A stretch of 16,629 nt of DNA from an uncultured Caryophanales bacterium (GTDB lineage Bacteria > Bacillota_I > Bacilli_A > Acholeplasmatales > Anaeroplasmataceae). The position numbers and the translations under genes are program-made. Where the stretch lies: positions 1-16,629 of the forward strand of contig CAKZZJ010000206.1 in the NCBI GenBank assembly GCA_937885165.1, given 5' to 3'. How positions within the stretch are numbered: the stretch's first letter is position 1; every line of letters starts with the position of its first letter. This document shows, piece after piece, positions 7,901 through 12,902 of the stretch. A model generated the notes under the pieces. The model saw only the letters and a program-made list of their open reading frames with translations, searched no databases and had not been told where the DNA came from.

Positions 7901-8914
7901 CAAACTTACACCAAGTACTATTACTGGTACTGACATAACCTGAATTATTCTATTCAAGGATTTTAACAAATCACTCTTAGGCTTTTTATACATTTTTGCC
8001 TGGTCTGATAATTTTTCAATGTAATTATCCTTGCCAACCTTATCAACTTTGGCGCTACATCTCCCTGAAATAACAAATGATCCGCTATATAATAAATCTC
8101 CAGGATTTTTTACTATTGCTTCTGATTCACCACTAAGAAGTGATTCATTTACTTCAACTGAGCCTTCAACCAAAATTGAATCAGCGCATATTTGTCTTCC
8201 GGCATCAAGCAACATAAGATCATCTAAAACTAATTCTTTAACAGCTATCTCATGGTTTACTCCATCCCTTCTTACAATAGCTGTAGGTGAATTTAATAAT
8301 GATAAGTTATCAATAATTTTTTTAGCCCTTATTTCCTGAATGATACTTATGATAACATTAGCTAAAACTATCAGCAAGAATGTTAAATCCAAATAAGCTC
8401 CAACAGAAATTAACATTCCGGCGATAAAGAACATCAAAATATTAAAGAATGATAAGAAATTAGTTAATATAATTTTCCAAATCGGTCTTGTTCTAGTATC
8501 CTGTGTTTCATTAACAAGGCCATCAATAATTCTATCATTAACGATATCTGATGGTAAACCTAATTGTGGGTCCGTATCATATCTTACAAGTTTAGAAGGT
8601 TCATTTAATAATGCCTTTCTACGCTTTCTAATTTCATTTTTACGTTCTTTTTCAATTAAATATTCTTGTTTTCTTTCCTCTTTTAAGATCCTTTTTCTAT
8701 CCTTTGGAGGAAGCATATCTATTTCGGCAGATACTTTAGTTTCATTAACTATCTCAATTTTTTCTTCCTCATCCTTATAGATTATGGCATCAGGATTATT
8801 TGTATCTTCATCTTCCTCTGTTTCATCAGCTTTTAAATCCTCTTCTTCAGTATTATTAAGATATTCAGCTAATTCATCATCAGATAAATCATCAATGTTA
8901 GGATATCTTGCCAT
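4907..8914 (-). CDS. P-type cation ATPase (CtpE/Exp7-like) with ~440-residue ectodomain
   Basis: 1335 residues, against roughly 800 for relatives. Residues 1-60 are acidic and 70-105 are basic and probably helical; both are cytoplasmic. Hydrophobic segments suggest TM1-2 at about 147-193, TM3-4 at 323-385, TM5-6 at 703-750, TM7-8 at 768-815, TM9 at 825-848 and TM10 at 1295-1315. Visible catalytic motifs are the actuator LSGES (260-264), the phosphorylation site DKTGT (409-413), the N-domain GAPE (494-497), DTIRPDA (551-557) and TGDGVND (643-649). TM4 carries IPSGL (365-369). The ELYCIEMLARV segment before DKTGT and the SIGIPS...EPN segment after TM6 resemble the CtpE/Exp7 group, for which calcium transport has been proposed. 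Between TM9 and TM10, about 440 Tyr/Asn/Gly-rich residues should face outside. The start overlaps the mrnC stop by one base and has AAGGAGG 6 nt upstream. The transported ion is not determined. Confidence 0.93.
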   Translation of the reverse strand: MARYPNIDDLSDDELAEYLNNTEEEDLKADETEEDEDTNNPDAIIYKDEEEKIEIVNETKVSAEIDMLPPKDRKRILKEERKQEYLIEKERKNEIRKRRKALLNEPSKLVRYDTDPQLGLPSDIVNDRIIDGLVNETQDTRTRPIWKIILTNFLSFFNILMFFIAGMLISVGAYLDLTFLLIVLANVIISIIQEIRAKKIIDNLSLLNSPTAIVRRDGVNHEIAVKELVLDDLMLLDAGRQICADSILVEGSVEVNESLLSGESEAIVKNPGDLLYSGSFVISGRCSAKVDKVGKDNYIEKLSDQAKMYKKPKSDLLKSLNRIIQVMSVPVIVLGVSLFFIMYLGRDVPYVTSIRKTAGAMIGMIPSGLFLTSSIALTLSVIRLAQKKVLVQELYCIEMLARVNCICLDKTGTITDGTMVVKNVIDYNSVHGLATKNIISAMLNALEDTNLTSNALKEKFGLGKRIKHVAAIPFSSQRKYQAVTFDRFGTFILGAPEFVLRSNYEKYKNDINKYAQLGFRVLCLAYRDGKIENGELPNSEVLILSMILIEDTIRPDAINTIKYFKDSGVEVKVISGDNPITVSKISQRAGIDNADKYISLDGMSDSDIIKCASKYTVFGRVSPAQKRLLVHTLKEEGKTVAMTGDGVNDILALREADCSIAVASGSDAARNCSHLVLLDSNFDSMPSVVSEGRRVINNITKVSSLFLTKTIFSLFLAIQALIMGTYPIQTNQLFLIDTLSIGIPSLVLINEPNNNPVKGKFIFNVVREALPGALTILMISIIVFSLRGAIYIDDLSLTTIIIVAATHTCLMVLFNACKPFNTIRKALFIVCYTIFLFAVTVLPQLFELRPIFGFAEYHSTTIEEQIITYYPSVGISKNNYYVIDDRVSELAVDNNSTTTTLTAAVDDDGNIYYAINGDRPYYLVDSTKVYFKIDIPKLSYDAKGNIYIGGYTVNDIYFNDDISEQIEIDESGYLWYYKKNTDGSYVTDSNGAKVKIPVNVTLTRSNTYYDYEVKYGSYKADEAVYQACVMPTLEVKNGELIINGFQSNEYKYKVDGSDNSYTISKNSEGKYLLLVNGKPIYATNNDGTTRNTPYEISIPSYTTTVTYNNSPQFIFGAINTDINIFEVYGKQNDLGYYLTDVDGKEITYNPITGIYYVNGVESDFNFVNVGSEGFKNYLDFDDEDIDVLYGDKYLMVTAENRDSTFRLKASDKTFICGGNATIDNKNYAPTIEVSTEGNYIIDGYYTHYTASSSTLNPQINSNNYLILGDVQTDYLVSANNVTTSSSGIVQELSVYNKIFLLMLCLLAVPVMKLFKGFVPWVKKQAQVLLKIIGKI

Positions 8915-9306
8915 TATAACCCTCCTTCTGTAATCAAACTAATTATTTCTTCTAAGCGAGAAATATTATTGTCAATATATAGGGCTCCGATTAACGCTTC
9001 AAAGCCTGTTGCCTCCAAATATATTTTCAAATCAACATTTCTTCTCGTTGTAGAAGGGTGAGTATTTCTACCCCTTTTATAAAGATTTAGTTCGAAATCA
9101 GTTAAAATGTTTTTATCTAAAAGCAGTGACATATATTTTGCTTGAGATAAAGCACTTGTATATTCAATTACATGTTTATGAATATCATTAACTTTTTTAT
9201 AACCTAATGATATTATAAAATTTCTAATATAAATCTCATATACAGCATCACCTATATAAGCAAGCGTAAGTCCATTATATTCATTACTTTTTAGATTATT
9301 TTCCAT
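8914..9306 (-). CDS. mrnC: Mini-ribonuclease 3 (MrnC)
   Basis: A 130-residue RNase III catalytic domain without a double-stranded RNA binding domain, the hallmark of mini-RNase III. LAYIGDAVYEIYIR (about 15-28) carries the catalytic Asp-Glu region. KRGRNTHPSTTRR (about 77-89) and the ATGFEALIGALY helix (98-109), with its metal-binding Glu, are also family signatures. In Bacillus subtilis the enzyme trims the ends of the 23S rRNA precursor. The gene starts 16 nt inside the 3' end of cysS, the order usual in Bacilli, so the two are translationally linked. The Shine-Dalgarno before its ATG is weak (AAGAG-like), consistent with reliance on coupling. Its own stop overlaps the ATPase start by one base. 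Confidence 0.95.
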   Translation of the reverse strand: MENNLKSNEYNGLTLAYIGDAVYEIYIRNFIISLGYKKVNDIHKHVIEYTSALSQAKYMSLLLDKNILTDFELNLYKRGRNTHPSTTRRNVDLKIYLEATGFEALIGALYIDNNISRLEEIISLITEGGL

Positions 9307-10625
9307 TCAATTAACTCTTTTCTTAGTTTATCAGCAAGTTCGAAATCTTTATTATTTCTTGCTTCTTGCCATTTTTTATATGTATCAAGTTCTTTTTCAT
9401 TCATTTTATCGATGAATAAATTAATCCCTAATACATTAAATATTGTTTCAATAGTTTTAACCTTCAAAGCTAAATTTTCAAAATCTTTATTTCTAGTATA
9501 TTGATTAATTTCTTTAAATATTTCATTTACAAGCATTAAAACATTTTGAACATTAAAATCATCATCCATATATTCTATGAATCTATCGATATCTTCTTTA
9601 AGCATATCATCACATAGCATATTACTTGCTTGTAATTCATATAATGCCATCTTGTATGATCTTTGCCATTTTTCATATTCAGTCTTATATTGATTGAACA
9701 ATTTATTTTCTTTATCATACTGAATTATATTACGGTAAGGTGAAAATAAAATGAGTGATCTTAAAATCATACCTTCAGTTTTATCTTTTAAATCATTGAC
9801 ATAAATAACATTGCCAATAGATTTACTCATCTTTTCTTTACCCAAATCAAGTCGTGCTACATGCATCCAGTATTTAGCTAAATGAGTATGATATAACGCT
9901 TTAAACTGTGATATTTCATTTTCATGATGTGGAAATTTTAAATCCATACCACCACCATGAATATCTAAAGAAGTACCGAATAATTTATAATTCATTACCA
10001 CACATTCTGTATGCCATCCTGGTCTACCGCTGCCAAATGGTGAATCCCATTTAATTCCTGTTTCTGTCTTTTTCCATAATGAGAAATCGAATGGAGATTC
10101 TTTTTCATCATCTACATCAACTCTAGCTCCGCTTTCTAAATCTTCTAGTCTTTGGCCAGATAATTCACCATAATTTTCCACTTTACTTACTCTAAAAAAT
10201 ACATTGCCATTTTTTTCGTATGCATAACCTTCTTTGATTAATTCATTTATAAAATTAATCATATCAGGAATATATTTGGTAGCATGTGGAATATAATCAG
10301 GCTTATTTGAACCAACAAGTTCAACACTTTTAAAATATGCATCTTCATAATATTTAGCGATTTCTTCTTCAGTTTTATTATTCTCTATCGCTTTATTTAT
10401 TATTTTGTCATCAACATCAGTTATATTTGATGCATAATTAACTTTATAACCCGAAAATTCTAAATAATTTTTAACCATATCATAAAATATGACTGGTCTT
10501 GCGTTTCCTATGTGTATGTAATTATAAACTGTAGGTCCACAAACATACATATTCACTACACCTTTTTGGCTTGGTATAAATTCTTCAATTTTATTAGTAA
10601 GTGAATTATATATTCTTAACCCCAT
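9291..10625 (-). CDS. cysS: Cysteinyl-tRNA synthetase
   Basis: A 444-residue class I aminoacyl-tRNA synthetase that charges tRNA-Cys. The active site has HIGN (38-41) and KMSKS (265-269). The zinc site that recognises the cysteine thiol is present: C29 (YVCGPT), C208 (WHTEC), and H233/H234 with E237 (FPHHENE). NITDVDDKI (67-75) and the Asn/Lys/Arg-rich C-terminal anticodon-binding helices are as expected. It is slightly shorter than the usual 460-470 residues, with a truncated extreme C-terminus ending in ELIEWKII. AAGGAG lies 9 nt before the ATG. The gene begins 17 nt after the lipoprotein stop. No T-box leader fits in that gap, so control probably comes from the upstream promoter or a promoter inside the lipoprotein gene. 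Confidence 0.97.
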   Translation of the reverse strand: MGLRIYNSLTNKIEEFIPSQKGVVNMYVCGPTVYNYIHIGNARPVIFYDMVKNYLEFSGYKVNYASNITDVDDKIINKAIENNKTEEEIAKYYEDAYFKSVELVGSNKPDYIPHATKYIPDMINFINELIKEGYAYEKNGNVFFRVSKVENYGELSGQRLEDLESGARVDVDDEKESPFDFSLWKKTETGIKWDSPFGSGRPGWHTECVVMNYKLFGTSLDIHGGGMDLKFPHHENEISQFKALYHTHLAKYWMHVARLDLGKEKMSKSIGNVIYVNDLKDKTEGMILRSLILFSPYRNIIQYDKENKLFNQYKTEYEKWQRSYKMALYELQASNMLCDDMLKEDIDRFIEYMDDDFNVQNVLMLVNEIFKEINQYTRNKDFENLALKVKTIETIFNVLGINLFIDKMNEKELDTYKKWQEARNNKDFELADKLRKELIEWKII

Positions 10626-10642
10626 TTTAAACTGCTCCTTAA

Positions 10643-12604
10643 TTAAGCTACTAGAGCTAAATATTTATCAACCAATTCTTTAAATAAGGCATATAAATCA
10701 GAACTGATTGTTTCATCTTCGCTTGATGTTGTATTTGTAACTTTATCTTCAACATCACCAAATGATCCAGCAACATTTCCCACGTAAACATATGTGTATA
10801 CTTCTTTAAGTGCTGAAACACGAATTAATACATCACCACTTACTGTATAATTCTTAAGATAAGTTTCACCTGCAGAAACATTATCTGATGAAACTAATTC
10901 ACCATCTTGGTAAATTGAAACAACTATAGTATTTGTTAAATCATTTTTTAAAGTAATTCCTATTTCTTGGCCTGAATCAACTTTGTTGCCAGAAGAAATT
11001 GTTACATCTGTTCCCTGTAGAGTAGTGTAACCTAATTCTAATGATACAGCTTCATTGCTAGAATAATCATTATCTATTGTTACTACATGTTCGCCTTCAG
11101 TTTCTGATATTGTATAAACTGGAGAATAATCATCACCGCTATTATCAACTTTAGTGTTTGCGTAAATTGGGACATCACCTGTGAATAATACATAACAATC
11201 ATCAATTTTATCAATGCTTCCTTGAATTCTTCCAACAAAGCCACCTAGATAAGATAAATATTTGCCAGTTATTTTTCCATCAGAATCTGTAACGATACCT
11301 TTAGTCATCATGTTACTAGAATAATCAACATCAACTTCTTCGCCATCTTCAGTTTCATATGTTCCTGCATATGCTTTTATAGTTGTAGCAGCAAGACAAG
11401 ATGATACATTGATAGTGCTTAAATTGTTAGTACCAATAAATCCACCTACATATAAATTATACATATCAGTAGATGATACTGCATATTTTGAAATAATAAT
11501 TTCTGATTCACATGAAGATTTAGTTATTAAACCTCTTGTGTTACAATTTCCTACAAAACCGCCTACTGCCATATATCCTGTTGATGATGTGTTGTAATGT
11601 GTTACAACAGAAATTTTGCCTTCAGCAGAACATCCACTAACAGCGATATTATCGATTAAACCATTATCCTCAATTGAACCGATGAATAATCCTGTAGATA
11701 TTTTTAATCTTGCATCAGGCATAGTAATAGTAATATTAGTTGCCGTAGTATCAGTAACTGTTAAGGTTAAGCCTCTTCCGATTACACCACCAACATATGA
11801 AATGCTTGATAATGTTCCTGAAAAAGATATTGAAACATTATCAACCGTACAATTGCTGATATTTGTTCTTTCAGCATAGCCAATTAAACTACCACACTTA
11901 GTAGCACCACGGCTTGTTAATGTTGTAGTAACACCGCTGACGTTCAAATTCTTGATTGTCGCACCTGAAGTATATGCAAATAAACCTGTATATTCATTTG
12001 AAGGTAATACATAATTAGATATTGTATGATTCATACCATCAAATGTGCCACTGAATTTAACTGATGATGAGAAGATTGTTGATAATGTTGCCTTATCAAA
12101 ATCCAAATCATTATCAAGTACATAATAACTTGTTGGGTCATTAGCCATATTAATAAATTCAGTTGTTGTTGTAATATGTACTGCATCATCTTCAGTCTGT
12201 GAAGAATTAGCTGTTGTTACATCATAACTTGTAATAAGTGAATCTGTACCACTATAAGTTACATATAATTTGAATCTGTAAGTTGTAGTTGCAGATAAAC
12301 CTGTGAATTCAATTTCACCAGAATATGTTGATGTATCAACACTAAATGACTGGTCAACATTGGCATATGATTCTTCACCATCAGTGACTTTATATTCTTT
12401 AAAGTGTGTGGTAACAAGACCTTTTGCCAAATTGTCGTTAGCACTAAATCTAACCTCAAGTTTTACAGTTTTACTGGTTTTTGATTTGGTAGAAATTACA
12501 ACATCTGATTCACTAATACCACTTTTATTACTACTACAAGATGCTAATGAAAAAACTCCTATAAATAAAAACACAATAACTGCGATTATCTTTTTTAATT
12601 TCAT
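10643..12604 (-). CDS. Surface lipoprotein with FN3-like domain and GLUG/beta-helix repeats
   Basis: 653 residues. A basic then hydrophobic N-terminus ends in the lipobox SLASC, with Cys23 the predicted lipidated residue; a Ser/Asn-rich tether follows. Residues about 34-132 look like a fibronectin type III-type beta sandwich (TGLSATTTYRFKLYVTY). Residues about 143-475 form a right-handed beta-helix-like region with FSGTFDGMNHTISNY (184-198) and recurrent GLUG-type turns: GLFAYTS (207), VGGVIGRG (271), GLFIGSI (305), VGGFVGN (347), VGGFIGT (386) and LGGFVGR (453). Residues about 500-615 are another beta-rich region, and 628-650 could be a short helix. Such proteins are anchored outside the membrane and often bind other surface components or glycans; no specific ligand can be assigned. 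It is the first gene of the leftward operon, with GAGG 8 nt before its ATG. It has no recognisable link to translation despite preceding cysS. Confidence 0.82.
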   Translation of the reverse strand: MKLKKIIAVIVFLFIGVFSLASCSSNKSGISESDVVISTKSKTSKTVKLEVRFSANDNLAKGLVTTHFKEYKVTDGEESYANVDQSFSVDTSTYSGEIEFTGLSATTTYRFKLYVTYSGTDSLITSYDVTTANSSQTEDDAVHITTTTEFINMANDPTSYYVLDNDLDFDKATLSTIFSSSVKFSGTFDGMNHTISNYVLPSNEYTGLFAYTSGATIKNLNVSGVTTTLTSRGATKCGSLIGYAERTNISNCTVDNVSISFSGTLSSISYVGGVIGRGLTLTVTDTTATNITITMPDARLKISTGLFIGSIEDNGLIDNIAVSGCSAEGKISVVTHYNTSSTGYMAVGGFVGNCNTRGLITKSSCESEIIISKYAVSSTDMYNLYVGGFIGTNNLSTINVSSCLAATTIKAYAGTYETEDGEEVDVDYSSNMMTKGIVTDSDGKITGKYLSYLGGFVGRIQGSIDKIDDCYVLFTGDVPIYANTKVDNSGDDYSPVYTISETEGEHVVTIDNDYSSNEAVSLELGYTTLQGTDVTISSGNKVDSGQEIGITLKNDLTNTIVVSIYQDGELVSSDNVSAGETYLKNYTVSGDVLIRVSALKEVYTYVYVGNVAGSFGDVEDKVTNTTSSEDETISSDLYALFKELVDKYLALVA

Positions 12605-12632
12605 AAGTTATACCTCGAAAATCATTTTAATT

Positions 12633-12651
12633 TATGAATTATAAATTCATA
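12633..12651. repeat. Inverted repeat downstream of the leftward promoter
   Basis: TATGAATT-ATA-AATTCATA: perfect 8-bp arms around a 3-bp centre. It lies in the expected leader of the lipoprotein mRNA, just after the predicted transcription start. It could be an operator or a weak RNA hairpin; AT-rich sequence yields such repeats by chance. Confidence 0.45.
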
Positions 12652-12662
12652 TGCTATTTGAA

Positions 12663-12691
12663 ATTATACAATAAGTGCGAAAAATATACAA
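12663..12691 (-). promoter_or_regulatory. Candidate promoter for the lipoprotein-cysS-mrnC-ATPase operon
   Basis: Read on the minus strand: TTGTAT (plus-strand 12686-12691), 17 nt, then TATAAT (12663-12668). The -10 box is perfect; the -35 box matches at 3 of 6 positions. It would give a leader of about 50 nt. Confidence 0.5.
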
Positions 12692-12694
12692 TAA
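12665..12694. repeat. Direct repeat TATACAATAA, 20-bp period
   Basis: TATACAATAA occurs exactly at 12665-12674 and 12685-12694, one copy over each box of the leftward promoter. Two helical turns separate the copies, so a protein could bind both on the same face. It may instead be an incidental duplication of promoter-like sequence. Confidence 0.5.
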
Positions 12695-12740
12695 AAAACT
12701 TCTTTTTGAAACTAAATATTTTGCCAAAGAAAGTTAAACA

Positions 12741-12755
12741 TTTTCAATTTGAAAA
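12741..12755. repeat. Inverted repeat TTTTCAA-T-TTGAAAA
   Basis: Perfect 7-bp arms around a single central base, immediately before the cre-like site. It may be a binding site for a dimeric regulator; no known family is assigned. Confidence 0.4.
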
Positions 12756-12756
12756 A

Positions 12757-12770
12757 TGAAAGCGTTTTGC
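12757..12770. promoter_or_regulatory. cre-like (CcpA) site, imperfect
   Basis: TGAAAGCGTTTTGC matches the catabolite-responsive element TGWNANCGNTNWCA at the first 12 of 14 positions and fails at the last two. It lies about 90 bp upstream of the rightward -35 box and about 65 bp upstream of the leftward one. A carbon-catabolite input is possible. Confidence 0.35.
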
Positions 12771-12824
12771 TGTTTATTTTTGTTCTTTTTTTGTTTATTT
12801 TATTATTGTTGTAAATTGTGTGAA

Positions 12825-12843
12825 AGAATGTAAAACACATTCT
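12825..12843. repeat. Inverted repeat AGAATGT-N5-ACATTCT
   Basis: Perfect 7-bp arms around AAAAC, ending 5 bp before the -35 box of the activase promoter, where an activator or repressor would bind. It contains G/C bases, so it is less likely than its AT-only neighbours to arise by chance. Confidence 0.5.
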
Positions 12844-12848
12844 ATAAA

Positions 12849-12877
12849 TTGACAATTTTCGGACTTAATTATATAAT
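12849..12877 (+). promoter_or_regulatory. Consensus sigma-A promoter for the activase operon
   Basis: TTGACA (12849-12854), 17 nt, then TATAAT (12872-12877): both hexamers and the spacing are perfect consensus. Transcription would start near 12884, leaving a leader of about 19 nt with AGGAGG. A promoter this strong usually needs repression, which makes the overlapping inverted repeat notable. Confidence 0.85.
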
Positions 12878-12883
12878 AATTAA
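12865..12883. repeat. Inverted repeat overlapping the -10 box (operator candidate)
   Basis: TTAATTAT-ATA-ATAATTAA: perfect 8-bp arms around ATA. It covers the whole -10 hexamer of the activase promoter and would block RNA polymerase if bound. The layout is the same as the repeat at 12633-12651, but the arms differ. Confidence 0.45.
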
Positions 12884-12902
12884 ACGGTAGGAGGGTGGCC
12901 TC

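Larger units (their letters stand above)
12605..12902. promoter_or_regulatory. Divergent intergenic control region (298 bp)
   Basis: This very AT-rich spacer lies between the divergently read lipoprotein and activase genes. It holds one promoter for each direction, at least four perfect inverted repeats, a cre-like site and two pairs of 10-bp direct repeats, listed separately. No small gene with a credible ribosome binding site and no tRNA-like fold was seen in it. Confidence 0.75.

Noticed and set aside
12890..12902. AGGGTGG resembling the T-box antiterminator consensus
   Set aside because: It is part of the activase ribosome binding site, lacks the rest of the AGGGTGGNACCGCG motif, and there is no leader, Stem I or terminator. 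The downstream gene is not amino-acid related.
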